Source: Clarkia xantiana subsp. parviflora (Eukaryota; Streptophyta; Magnoliopsida; Myrtales; Onagraceae). From it: a stretch of 64,000 nucleotides of DNA. Shown here piece by piece: positions 34,096 through 44,759 of the stretch. Where the stretch lies: the NCBI GenBank assembly GCA_036873135.1, contig JAPTYO010000004.1:34133105-34197104 (forward strand), read 5' to 3'. The translations under genes were made by a program, and so were the position numbers. Positions within the stretch are counted from its first letter, which is position 1. Each line of letters starts with the position of its first letter. The notes beneath the pieces are model-generated. The model was given only the letters and a program-made list of their open reading frames with translations, ran no database searches and was not told where the DNA came from.

Positions 34096-34918
34096 TGATG
34101 GATATACGCATGATTCGGGCTCGGTTTTAATTATTCGGACCTCATACACGCACGGGACCCACTATGAAACCCGATTTCGAGCTAACCGGGGTAAACCGGG
34201 CAAGTCGCGAACTTGCCCGGCACCCCGGGGGGCTTACCCGGAAAAATCCGGGTAAGCCTAGCCTACCCGGAATTTCCGGGTAAGCCCCAGCTTACCCGGA
34301 ATTCCGGGTAAGTTCAACACCCGGGGGGTGTCGCGCACACCCCCCATTTTGTCTCGGACATATACGGAGACCCGATTTTTAACTAACTCCTACGTGTTCG
34401 AAACCTATGTTTCAAAGGCGCGCGCGTCCCGCTCGTGACAGCCGCCTGAGACGCGCGTCAGAGTCCTTTTCCCAAAGCTCTCCCCTGCATCCCGGTTCAC
34501 ATTTCCACATTGAACCGGGTCAAAACCGGTTTATGGTCCAAGGTTGCCTATAAATAGCCACCTTGGGAGTAAACATTTCTAAGCAATTCAAAAGTCATTC
34601 CAAAATCACTTTGGGCAAGAGTGGGAAAAGCTCTGACCTCTCTCTAGAAAACCCTCTCTTTCTCTCTCTAGAAGTCGACTAATGTTGATCGTCGGAGTGA
34701 GCACTCCAAGCACCCCCCCTCTCCATGGGGACTGCTTGGTAACGCTCCTTTCGCAGGTGCAGACAGACGACCTTCCAGAGAGCCCAAAGGATTTGCCCTC
34801 ATTCAGAAGACGAAGTTAAGGCCCGCACGCGACTTTAGAAGACGGACTTAGCTCGCATCCAACCCGAAGATCTCGACAAGTTATCCAGTGGACAGCCCGC
34901 AATAACTTGGTCGAAACA
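34096..34918 (+). repeat. 5' LTR of D (823 bp)
   Basis: U3 (34180-34345) contains at least three close hairpins of CTTACCCGG-(spacer)-CCGGGTAAG and a final CACCCGGGGGGTG. TATAAATA is at 34549-34556. The C-tract has 7 Cs here and 14 in the 3' LTR. Confidence 0.93.
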
Positions 34919-34920
34919 CT

Positions 34921-34930
34921 TGGCGCCGTC
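34921..34930 (+). promoter_or_regulatory. Primer binding site of D
   Basis: TGGCGCCGTC, two bases after the LTR end. Confidence 0.75.
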
Positions 34931-34956
34931 TGCGGATCACCCACAGAACCAACAAC

Positions 34957-35335
34957 ATGGCAAGCAACGAGCAGCCACCGCCGACTAAGACGAAGAGAAG
35001 AGGACCAGGACGTCCAAGGAAAACTCCGGCTCCGGAGTCAAGCATGAGATCTCCTCCGCAGAGAAACCCCCCGCAGAGCCAAGGCGAGGCCTCAGTCGCC
35101 TCGTCTATGCCGGCAAGAAGCGTACACTCTCGGAGTAACGCGCAAGGGGGCACACAGCAAACCAACGCTCCTCCAGGCTTCGCCCACCAAACCTTCAACA
35201 CGCAGGAGCAACCATACGGAATGCCAAACGCTGGAGCATACAACCAAGCACCAGGGGCACAGACTGCGCCTACAGTCACCCCGGAAATGATGGCAGCACT
35301 CGAACAGCTGCTTCATCTAAGAGAGGCACTGCACA
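34957..35335 (+). CDS. Gag N-terminal part of D
   Basis: The ATG at 34957 (MASNEQPPPTKTKRRGPGRP) opens a basic, Pro/Gln-rich Gag start with the same AT-hook-like GRPRK stretch as A, and it reaches the conserved VTPEMMAALEQLLHLREAL block. Near 35326-35340 the reading moves to frame 3, where a Gln-rich stretch (QQNRQFPQQG) continues into the main frame. The shift is one base, in a CACTGCACAGCAAAA context. The frame-1 tail to 35583 is therefore out of frame and not real. Confidence 0.75.
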
Positions 35336-38003
35336 GCAAAACAGGCAGTTCCCCCAACAAGGGACAAGACAGGAGCTCTCACACTCCCAAGCACCCTACC
35401 AAGCAGGGCCATTCAATGAAGGAGCCTGGAGGCAGCCGTCTCAAACATTCCAGGGATATCAAGGTGGATATTCTCAGTACATCCCGACGCAGGCGCAATT
35501 TCCCCAACAAGGCGCAAGCATGGGACAAGATGCATATCAAGATGCATACCCCCCAAATCAGGGTAACCCAGTCACCGGGTTGACGGAGGAGATGCTTGAA
35601 AAGCTGATCGAAAAGAAGATAAAGCAAAGGAAGATGAGAGGGATGAACACATTGGTGGACACCACATCCCACCCTTTCACTGACGAGCTGGTGTACAGTC
35701 GCGTCCCAGACGCACTGTATAATCTAAGACCAGAAAAGTATCGAGGCAAGGGAGATCCAATAGAGCATGTGCAGCAGCATGAAGTAATGCTTTTGGGAAG
35801 AACAGACAACCCTCACCACATAGCCATGACGTTCCCCCAAACGTTAGGCGGACCAGCCGCACACTGGCTCTTCTCCCTGCCAAAGAAAAGCATAGACTCG
35901 TGGCAGTCCCTCAAAGAAAAGTTCATCCAACGTTACATGGGAGAACGTTCGATTATCAAAGGATCAAATGCCTTGGATGACGTCAAGCAAGAGTGGAATG
36001 AGTCCCTCGCAAGCTACTACATCCGATTCAATCAAAACATCTCGGAAATCCAAACGAACATCGCAGAGACAGAAATCATCCATGCCTTTGTCAGAAACCT
36101 GGGTAGGCACGGGTACGACTTAGGCCAAAAGCTTTCTACAAGACCTGCGAAAACAATGGAAGAACTCGTGGCAAGAGTTAAAGAGTACATCGATGCTGAG
36201 CATTACAAGATGACAGCACGGGACAAGTGGGGTAAGCCCGACAACAAGAAAGATGAAAGCAAGCCAGGCCCCCCGAAGCAGAACCAAACCCCCCAACAAA
36301 AACAATGGACTCCGCTCCAGAAGAGAACATTCAACATTGAAGAAGACAAGAATCCAGACGTCAACACCATCGAGCTGATCCCTTTGAATGCTCCCCTGAG
36401 CGTCATACTGAAAGAAATGAAAGAGCAAAACCTCTGGAGAGAGCCATTCGGTTTCAGAAAGGGTCAGCTAGGGAAGGAGCAAGACAAGTGGTGTGAAAGC
36501 CACGAAGTCAACGGCCATGAAACAGACGACTGTAGAAGCCTTAAGTTCCAAATCAATCGAATCATACAAGAAGGCGGACTTAAGCACTACGTCGACCAGG
36601 GGGGAAAGATCGAAAAGGTGAAAAGAAAATTCACGCCAAAGGAGAAAGGAAAAGAGAAGACCACTGACAACCCTCCTCCTAAAAAGAGGGGAGTCATTAA
36701 TGTCATTCATGGTGGTCCAGCTGCAGGAGGACAAGTCTCCAACACAAGAGATGTGTACGCTGCGCAGGCAAGCACACTCCCCAAGTATGGAAAAAGAAAG
36801 AAACCGGAAGAGGAGGACCTCGTGATAGGATTCTCGAGAAAAGACATGGCACACATCGTCTACCCACATGATGACGCGTTAGTAATAACGATGGAAATCA
36901 ACGGGTTCGATGTCAAAAGAATTCTAGTCGACGGAGGAAGCTCGTCAGACATCCTCCATATCAACGTCCTCGAACAGCTGGGAATGAAAAGAGAGGACCT
37001 GAAGCCGGGAAATTTCCCGTTAGTAAGCTTTGCTGGAGCTGCTACATACCCACTGGGAATGATCACCCTTCCCACTGTGATAGGAGAGGGATGGAACGCA
37101 ATGAAAGTCGACATCACTTTCGTGATCGTCGAAAGCCTTGGCGCTTACAACGGAATTCTCGGAAGAACAACGATAAACCCCTACGAGATGGTGCCTTCAA
37201 CGGCACATCAAAAGCTGAAATACCGCTTAAGGGGAGGAATTGGTGAAGTCTTGGGCGATCAGACAACAGCACGAAAATGCTATGTCAACGCCCTAAGATG
37301 CAAGAACCGCCTGGACATTGCAGTCATTGAAAGGGGACAGTGTTCCAAATCTGAAGTCGAAAGGCGATTTGACGAGATGATGAACAAAGGAGAAAGACTC
37401 CCAACACTTCAAACCCCAATGCTCCCAAGCATATGGGACATCAAACAAGGAGAGTCAGAATCCATCCAAAACTACTTCAAGCGATTCGCTATTAACGCAA
37501 CTTCAAGTTTTGCAGACAAGTCAGCCGTGATCAATGCCTTTTTCCTGAACATGAACTCACCCACATTTCTCCTATTTGGACGAACACAAGGGTGGAGAAC
37601 AACCAAGTCTATGGCTGACTTAAAAGAGAAGATGGAGACAGCAATCGAAGTCGCAAACGAGCTGGGGTGGTTCAGCCCGCCTGCAGAACACGAGGAGGCG
37701 CGCGAACACAAGCGTGCAAGACAAGACTTGAACAACAACCAAGATGGAGAATATACATCTCTAAACATAGAGGTGGAAGAGTTGTTCAAGACCATCCTGA
37801 AGGATGTTTTACCTCCTCCAAGCGAGATCCGAATTGCCTTCCTCGGGAAGAATCCAGAAATGTGGTGCCACTATCACAACAAATGGGGTCACAGCACGAA
37901 TGGCTGCCCCTCTCTTCGCAACAAAATCGAGGAACTGATCAAACAAGGAGCTCTGCGCTCCTACATTGCATGCAGGAAGCCAGCTTTATCAAACCGTCAC
38001 TAA
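35336..38003 (+). CDS. Gag core, protease and second gag-like module of D
   Basis: One uninterrupted frame (from an internal ATG at 35520 it is 827 codons; residue numbers count from there). In order: Gln-rich linker; gag core (YRGKGDPIEHVQQHE, AAHWLFSLP, FIQRYMGERS, RNLGRHGYDL); zinc knuckle C325-H328-H333-C338; GVINVIHGG; aspartic protease with VDGGSS (D471) and ILGRTTINP; then, at about 638-720, the second gag-like part (IKQGESESIQNYFKRF, NAFFLNM, KSMADLKEKME); and a second knuckle C783-H786-H791-C796, ending in ALRSYIA. The second part aligns with the C-terminal half of the first gag core (VKQEWNESLASYYIRF, HAFVRNL, KTMEELVARVKE). No stop or shift was found, as expected for a young copy. 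Confidence 0.88.
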
Positions 38004-38364
38004 GGGAATAACCCTTCCCTTATGACATGCACATACTCTATCTTTACTTTTCAAATGCTGAGTAGAACGTTTAGGATGGGAGATCAGTTGACTCCATCCA
38101 TGCACATCCCTTGTAAATAAACAAGAAGACTAATGAAGTTCACTCCCTGCGTAGGAAAAATCACTATGTAATGGCAAGCTACCCCGGTCCAATACCAGGA
38201 ACAAGCCACATACATCATCAACAAAGGCCCTAACTCTACACGTAGAAAGGGCAAGAAACAAGAAAAGCCATCAAAAAGATATCAAAGCAAAACTAAAAAA
38301 AGCTCATGCCTGTATTCAAAACAAAGGGAGCGCGACGCATGCAAGGAGACAGAACAATTTCATC
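38004..38364. other. Spacer after the D coding region
   Basis: No gene. The sequence is A-rich, and its direct continuation is the 131-bp repeat. Confidence 0.5.
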
Positions 38365-38800
38365 AAGGATGTGAACGTACTAATCTATTCACATCCTTGC
38401 AAAAAGTCGGGGGATAAGCGGATCATTGGGAATCCTCCCTCGCAAACAAATGCAAGTGTCGGACGTACTAATCTATCCACACTTCGCCATAATACAAGGA
38501 TGTGAACGTACTAATCTATTCACATCCTTACAAAAAGTCGGGGGGTAAGCGGATCATTGGGAACCCTCCCTCGCAAACAAATGCAAAGTGTCGGACGTAC
38601 TAATCTATCCACACTTCACCATAATACAAGGATGTGAACGTACTGATCCATTCACATCCTTGCAAAAAGTCGGGGGACATATGAATCATTAGGAATCCTC
38701 CCTCGCAAACAAAGGCAAGTGTCGGACGTACTAATCTATCCACACTTAGCCGCAGCATCAAGTATATGAACATACTAGTCTGTTCACATCCTCATAAAGA
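38365..38800. repeat. ~131-bp tandem repeat in D
   Basis: Units start AAGGATGTGAACGTACTAAT at 38365, 38496 and 38628, with a fourth, diverged unit near 38757. Each unit has two related halves: GATGTGAAC...TTCACATCC, a hairpin, and GTGTCGGACGTACTAATCT...CCACACTT. So the repeat is itself built from a duplicated inverted motif. Confidence 0.9.
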
Positions 38801-39178
38801 ACGACAAACACTTCAACGAGGATCATCCTCCTTACAAAGCCACAGGCGACGGTAATACCAACTCATCCACACCCGTCACCAACAAAGATGCAATTTCCTA
38901 AGGAAAACCATCGGATTAAGGAAACCAACCATTCAATAGAGCAACACTCTTACAAAAAGAGAACAAGTCACTGAGACAGCAATAAAGGAAGATGCAAAAT
39001 AATACTAAGTATTATATCTTTCTAATATCTCATGTCAGGCATATATATATATAATATAGCAGGACTCAAAAGTAAAGACATCCAGCCAGCATAAAAGTCA
39101 AGCCCAAGATGCACCTCGTCAAAATCTCACCCATGCAAGGGGAGCAACCATATATACACAAGGAAAAACAAAGAAAGA

Positions 39179-40435
39179 TCAACCTGACCCAACGTCAGGA
39201 GCGCCAGAACCAAAGACATCAGTCATAAAAACATCTTGCGCTGGGCCTTTGAAAGCACCACGGCGATCATCACCAACAGGGACGGACACCTGTCCCGTCA
39301 AACCACTCGTTCCACCGCTCGCTCGGATCCCCGCAATAGCCCTAAGGGCATAGCCAGCATATGGACCAGCACTCTGGAAAGGAAAATCGGGGGCAAGAGA
39401 GTATACCCTCCTGAAGTAATCCACAGAGAAGGACTCCATGCGTTCATCACGCGCCTTCTCGAGAAGCTTTGGATAATCAGCTGTAGTAGGAAACTCAATC
39501 ATTCCAAGCTGATCACCCAGGGCAACGTGAGACTCTTTAGTCTCCCTAAGCGCCACAACATGTGCTTCCTCATCAACCTTCTCCTGACGTAGTAGGGCAA
39601 GTAGCTCCGCCTCCAGCTGAGACGCATAATCCTGACTCCTCTTGAGATCAGCGGAAGCCTCGGAAGAAGCATCTGAATGCGCGCGCGCCTTCTCCCTCAA
39701 CACAACAACATCCTGAGACAAGTGCTCATGACGATCCTGCAGACCCCTCGTCTCCTCAACAAGCTCAACAACAAAAGAGGAAAGGTTGGTCATCACGGCA
39801 TTCACCTACAACAACAACACAAACACATCATACACAAAGAAGTTAGACAAACATGATAGATCCAACATAAAAGGAAAACAACGTACAGGAGCAAAGCGCG
39901 CGAGTGACTCCTCAACACATTTCAACGCAGCCTCAGGATCCCGGGGACACGTCTTGCGGTCAGCCGGCGGAACAGACCGCTGAACCACACGCACACCAAC
40001 AGCAGGCGTACTCAAGGAAACATCCTTGGGAAAACGGACAGCAGACTGAGAATACGGAACCCACTCACTCCCAGACACATCCCGATCAGGCCGGCAAATC
40101 AAATCAGACTTGCGAAGAGCCGGAGGAGTAGGGACAACTACACATCAAAAGCAAACACATTAGGAGAAGGCAAACCATACTAATACAACAAGAAGTCAAC
40201 CACAGTTACCTGCCAAGGGAGGCACCTCCTCTGAACGCCCGCTCCCCGACCGGGGGACATGCATGGTCGAATCTGCATACATAGGCCCTTTCCCTTTGTC
40301 GCAGGAAGGAGCAAGAGGCATGCCGTCAGATGTCAACCTCCTAGGATCGCTCGGGGAGCGGACGTCAGCATCATGCTCCCCGACAGGAACAACTCCCCCC
40401 GCCGTCGGAAATTCCAAGCCCGCAAAGACAACCAC
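39179..40435 (-). CDS. Antisense spliced gene of D (lacks the first-exon domain)
   Basis: Minus strand. An exon ending at 40210 carries PSCDKGKGPM and RSEEVPPLA. An intron 40209-40138 (72 bp, GT-AG) follows. The next exon, 40137-39887 (VPTPPALRKSDLICRPD...FAP), joins in phase. Then come an intron 39886-39806 (81 bp) and a last exon 39805-39179. This last exon has a long coiled coil (ETRGLQDRHEHL to DQLGMIE) and the block FRRVYSLAPDFPFQSAGPYAGYA, which A also has. Intron places and phases equal those of A. The transposon-like domain encoded by exon 1 in A and E is not found between 40436 and the 3' LTR, so D has lost it. The product is of unknown role. Confidence 0.7.
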
Positions 40436-41194
40436 AAAAAGACCATTAGCATGTTAACATGGGAAAAATCTCAACGAAACCTTTAAAGGTACAAGTCCCA
40501 TACCCGGGCCGACAGGAGGAGTGTCGCCGAGGCCGGGAACAGTCTGAGGAAATCCGCCTGCGACTCCGCCCTGTACACTTGGCGTCGTTTCCGAAAAACA
40601 CAACGACAAGTCATGGCGTACCACTGTTATTCTAAGATCGTCAGTTTACAAGATTTGAGAGAGTCGTGTGAAGCACGTACACCCCCTACCAAACACGCAC
40701 ATCTGCGAAGCGCGTACACCTCCTACCAAACGCGCGTGCATTGACGCTCTAAGAGGAGGAGTAACACCTTTCGCTCAGAAACTAAGTATAGTAGCAGCGG
40801 ACACTAGGTACAGCACTGCGCGCACAGCATCGCAAGCCACACACATCAACCGCATCCATCAAAGTCCTTTGCAAGGACATTCAACCCAACGGACCAACTG
40901 TCCGCATACAAACAGCTAGGGACCCTCCCGCTCGGGAGTCAAAAATCCTTACGCTCATCAAAGGCATAGGCCACCTACTAATCAAATTTTCACACATTTG
41001 TGCAAAGTGACACAGGTATTCAAGCGCTCTACAAAGCGACAAGTTCAAGAGCTAAAGAAATCAGAGACATACAAAATTGGTTATAATTACCAAGATGCCA
41101 TCCGACCACCTTTCGATCAAATTTTATCCTCAAAATGGCTCAAGGCTCCGGGGGCACATACAAGCGGTTCCTTACGAATCCTCTCTCGCAAACC
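40436..41194. other. Spacer in D
   Basis: 40440-40520 contains a possible further antisense intron donor (GGTATGGGACTTG on the minus strand). No domain can be read beyond it. 40660-40740 has a duplicated GCGCGTACACC-TCCTACCAAAC phrase. Confidence 0.4.
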
Positions 41195-41395
41195 AGGTAG
41201 CGGTCGCTAGACACACTCTACCTTGGGGAAAATAAAGTAGCGGTCGCTAGACACACTCTACCTTGGGGAAAACCAAGTAGCGGTCGCTAGACACACTCTA
41301 CCTTGGGGAAAGCCAAGTAGCGGTCGCAGAATGCACTCTACCTTGAAAACGCCAGGTAGCGGCAACAACATGGATAGGCAGTTGCCTTGCCAACC
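41195..41395. repeat. 40-bp tandem repeat in D
   Basis: Units AAGTAGCGGTCGCTAGACAC plus ACTCTACCTTGGGGAAAACC start at 41195, 41235, 41275 and 41315, with a degenerate fifth. Confidence 0.9.
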
Positions 41396-41462
41396 TTTGA
41401 CCGACGCCATGGAAGGACACGTCGCCTCGCCGACCTCTGGCCTTCTCCCTACCTCGGAAACA

Positions 41463-41640
41463 TCAAGTAGCTGTCGCTGAATGCACCCAACTTAGGAACA
41501 ACCAAGTAGCAGTCGTGGAATGCACCCAACTTAGGAACAACCAAGTAGCAGTCGTGGAATGCACCCAACTTTGGAACAACCAAGTAGCAGTCGTGGAACG
41601 CATCCAACTTTGGAAAAACCAAGTAACGGAACACACCCTA
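41463..41640. repeat. ~39-bp tandem repeat in D
   Basis: Four to five units of CAAGTAGCAGTCGTGGAATG plus CACCCAACTTAGGAACAAC. The start CAAGTAGC-GTCG is shared with the 40-bp family just before, so the two probably diverged from one repeat. Confidence 0.88.
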
Positions 41641-41939
41641 CTCAGGGAAATCCCAGTAACCATCGACATGGGAGACAACTACATACCTACGAGACTCGTT
41701 AGTCTCTACTTATCACATAGCGAACACCCTACGAGGGGGGCAACTCCCTGTTCATATCAACCACCATGACGACACCTACTATACGTCGACATCAAGCCTA
41801 TAGTGACAACATGCGTGGCAACAAACAAGGAAAAAATTCTAAGTGTTGGAACAAGCGCGCACGTACAGGCGCACACATACAAGCGCGCGCATACTCAGCT
41901 AGCACGCGTATGGATGGTAGTATGGTCATGAAAGAAAGA

Positions 41940-42160
41940 GCCAATCAAGGAACGTTTTCTAAGTGTTCCACCATCTCAGCAGTCGACATGTGACTAGTTC
42001 TCGACTATCAAGGAACATTTTCTAAGTGTTCCACCATGTCAGCAGTCGACACATGACGAGGTGCCGACTGTCAGTGAATATTTCTAAGTGTTCCACCATG
42101 TCAGCAGTCGACATGTGACGAAGTGTCGACCATTAAGAAATACTTTCTAAGTATTTTCCT
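41940..42160. repeat. ~61-bp tandem repeat in D
   Basis: Three to four units with TTTTCTAAGTGTTCCACCAT and TCAGCAGTCGACATGTGACG. A single related phrase (ATTCTAAGTGTTGGAACAAG) stands earlier, at about 41835. Confidence 0.85.
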
Positions 42161-43007
42161 ATGACGGCAATCAACGGCAGTCAACAAAGAACAAACAACG
42201 ACAACCATGGTGACGAGTCATTAGGCTGGCGCCATCACGTCACTACAAGCACCTCTACTCCGGGGGCAATACTATATCAACAAGGGCCTCGATTCCCGAC
42301 ACATACGCTGCGAACATACTTCGTTCGTCAACGACGCGGCGGATGCATCACACCTCGCAGGCTTAGGACCCGCGCGTCCGTGATACACGCTCCCTCATAA
42401 GTGTGTGGGTAACCCTTTACCTATCTCTATTTTTTCTAAGTCTTTTAGTACATGACTATGCATCTTTTACACATACGTCATACACACGTCATCGTCATGC
42501 ATTGCACACATCCATGATTTACATCCATAACTTTTCATATCATGTCCGTTGCATGTGATTTGCCAAACCCGGCCTTATTTCATTCACCCAAAACCGTCGT
42601 CTCGCCGTTATTGCGGCCGTCTCGGACGACGGGCTCCCGGAAACTATCGCACTGCATGAAAAACATTTTATCGAGACTTGCATGATTTATTATCACTTTG
42701 ATACATTTAGTCGTGGCATGAACTTTCCATATTGCTTGGATCATCGTATGAACCCGAGAAATTTCACGTGTGCTCACGCCTCATTTTTTCCAAAATTACA
42801 TTTATCATATTACTCGTAGTCTGTTATGCTACTAACCCTTCACGCAGTTATCAACCGTGATCATCTCAAAAAAACTAAGGCAAGGAGCTCGTCTGAGCCG
42901 CGCGTATCCACCCTTGATAGGTCAAAACTCGAGGTGAGCAGACGACCCGTATCATGCGTATACCCTATCTTAGAATAGAGTTAAACAAAGGTCAAGCCAT
43001 TATTTAA
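42161..43007. other. 3' non-coding region of D
   Basis: No gene. AT-rich with repeated CATGCAT/ACATACGTCA phrases, as in the same place of A (10480-10860). Confidence 0.4.
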
Positions 43008-43019
43008 CTCGGGGGCAAG
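43008..43019 (+). promoter_or_regulatory. Polypurine tract of D
   Basis: CTCGGGGGCAAG, directly before the 3' LTR. Confidence 0.8.
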
Positions 43020-43849
43020 TGATGGATATACGCATGATTCGGGCTCGGTTTTAATTATTCGGACCTCATACACGCACGGGACCCACTATGAAACCCGATT
43101 TCGAGCTAACCGGGGTAAACCGGGCAAGTCGCGAACTTGCCCGGCACCCCGGGGGGCTTACCCGGAAAAATCCGGGTAAGCCTAGCCTACCCGGAATTTC
43201 CGGGTAAGCCCCAGCTTACCCGGAATTCCGGGTAAGTTCAACACCCGGGGGGTGTCGCGCACACCCCCCATTTTGTCTCGGACATATACGGAGACCCGAT
43301 TTTTAACTAACTCCTACGTGTTCGAAACCTATGTTTCAAAGGCGCGCGCGTCCCGCTCGTGACAGCCGCCTGAGACGCGCGTCAGAGTCCTTTTCCCAAA
43401 GCTCTCCCCTGCATCCCGGTTCACATTTCCACATTGAACCGGGTCAAAACCGGTTTATGGTCCAAGGTTGCCTATAAATAGCCACCTTGGGAGTAAACAT
43501 TTCCAAGCAATTCAAAAGTCATTCCAAAATCACTTTGGGCAAGAGTGGGAAAAGCTCTGACCTCTCTCTAGAAAACCCTCTCTTTCTCTCTCTAGAAGTC
43601 GACTAATGTTGATCGTCGGAGTGAGCACTCCAAGCACCCCCCCCCCCCCCTCTCCATGGGGACTGCTTGGTAACGCTCCTTTCGCAGGTGCAGACAGACG
43701 ACCTTCCAGAGAGCCCAAAGGATTTTCCCTCATTCAGAAGACGAAGTTAAGGCCCGCACGCGACTTTAGAAGACGGACTTAGCTCGCATCCAACCCGAAG
43801 ATCTCGACAAGTTATCCAGCGGACAGCCCGCAATAACTTGGTCGAAACA
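43020..43849 (+). repeat. 3' LTR of D (830 bp)
   Basis: Almost identical to the 5' LTR. The visible differences are T/C near 43504, G/T near 43725, T/C near 43820 and 7 more Cs in the C-tract. The TATA box is at 43473-43480. Confidence 0.93.
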
Positions 43850-43854
43850 GCCGT

Positions 43855-43991
43855 CTTCCTTTCTCACAGTGCAGTTCGTCGAGTTGAAGTCGTAGCAGTT
43901 CTAAGATCGAACGTCGCAGTTCGTTCTTCTCTGCAGTTTGTAGACGTCTTCGGGGTGGCATCGCGCATGATCTTCGGGTCTGATACAAATC
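43855..43991 (-). pseudogene. Gag start and primer site of F
   Basis: Next to the right LTR of F the minus strand reads GATTTGTATCAGACCCGA, a damaged copy of the iMet-type primer site (TGGTATCAGA). It is followed by an ATG and MPPRRRLQTAEKNELRRSI, a start typical of Ty3 chromovirus Gag. The frame runs into the D insertion at GCCGT (43850-43854). Confidence 0.7.
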
Positions 43992-44430
43992 TGATGCAGC
44001 GTGATGGGGATAGATGGGAAAAAATCTCGTTGATTCAAAGGGAATGCCGAGAATTTGATGGATAAAGGCACAAGAATTCGTTGATTCAAAAGAATATCGA
44101 AGAATAGACGCAGAGTTGAGGAAAACCTCGATTTTTTTCATATATAATTCAACTGCTGTAAAATTCGGCTAACAATGCCTTAAATACAGAAAAGAAAAAC
44201 CCTAACCCTAACAAAATACGAAATAAAAAAAATCTCAAACAAAATCGACAAATTACAAAAAAGACCGAAACAAACATAAAGCTGCAAATTTGACAATCTA
44301 AACGATATAATTTGGCCTAAAACTGTCAAACACTATAGTTTACTATATGTTTCGCTCAGATCGATGTTGCCGCATGAAATAGTGTACTCACACGCCAAAA
44401 TCCGGCGCTTTGCCAACTTCGCCCGCATCA
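43992..44430 (-). repeat. 5' LTR of F
   Basis: 439 bp and collinear with 33053-33488. It is followed by GTTTT, the F target duplication. Confidence 0.88.
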
Positions 44431-44497
44431 GTTTTTTATTTTGTAGGGCTGCTCTCAATCTCACAAGTCCCTTAAGAATTAGAGCTATGATATCAAA

Positions 44498-44739
44498 TGT
44501 TGTTTGTAGCAGGATTTATATCAAAGAACGAGATAACTTTTTTGAGATTTGCTGTAAAAAAAACAATTAATTCAATATGAAGGTAAAGTGTTTATAGGAA
44601 TTGTAACCAAACAAATTTCAGATAAAATCAACAACTAACAGTAACATGACTAAATTATAATTAACTGAAAAAATATTAAATAAAAGTCTGAAATAAGAAA
44701 AAACGTGGCTGCTTGCAGTTCAAGAAGCGACTTCCAACA
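44498..44739 (-). repeat. 5' LTR of Copia G
   Basis: 242 bp, pairs with 29032-29272. On the minus strand it is followed directly by TTTGATATCATAGCTC, a mutated TGGTATCAGAGC primer site (44482-44497). TATTT follows at 44740-44744. Confidence 0.88.
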
Positions 44740-44759
44740 TATTTTGTCTATATATATAA

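Larger units (their letters stand above)
34096..43849 (+). mobile_element. Element D: very young non-autonomous Ty3-type element (Gag-PR)
   Basis: A 9.75-kb element with LTRs of 823 and 830 bp, TGGCGCCGTC after the 5' LTR, AACTCGGGGGCAAG before the 3' LTR, and GCCGT at 34091-34095 and 43850-43854. By eye the LTRs differ by only three substitutions plus 7 Cs in the C-tract. It is therefore the youngest insertion in the window, and it sits in F, which sits in G. It has the same plan as A: Gag-protease-second gag module, tandem repeats, antisense spliced gene. No RT, RNase H or integrase is present. Confidence 0.93.
33053..44430 (-). mobile_element. Element F: internally deleted Ty3 element, minus strand, split by D
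   Basis: The LTRs at 33053-33488 and 43992-44430 (plus-strand ends TGATGCAGCG and CGCATCA/CACATCA) are flanked by GTTTT on both sides (33048-33052 and 44431-44435). Only about 740 bases of internal sequence remain, and D lies within them. The gag start near the right LTR and the protease and polypurine tract near the left LTR show the minus orientation. RT, RNase H and integrase are missing, so F was a deletion derivative before D landed. Confidence 0.88.
29032..44739 (-). mobile_element. Element G: old Copia element, minus strand, split by F and D
   Basis: The LTRs at 29032-29272 and 44498-44739 begin TGTTRTTTG and end CTTCCAACA, flanked by TATTT on both sides (29027-29031 and 44740-44744). 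Without the nested elements it is about 4.3 kb, a normal Copia size. The order on the minus strand is LTR, iMet-like primer site, gag, protease, integrase, RT, RNase H, polypurine tract, LTR. All frames are broken. It is clearly the oldest layer of the nest. Confidence 0.9.
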
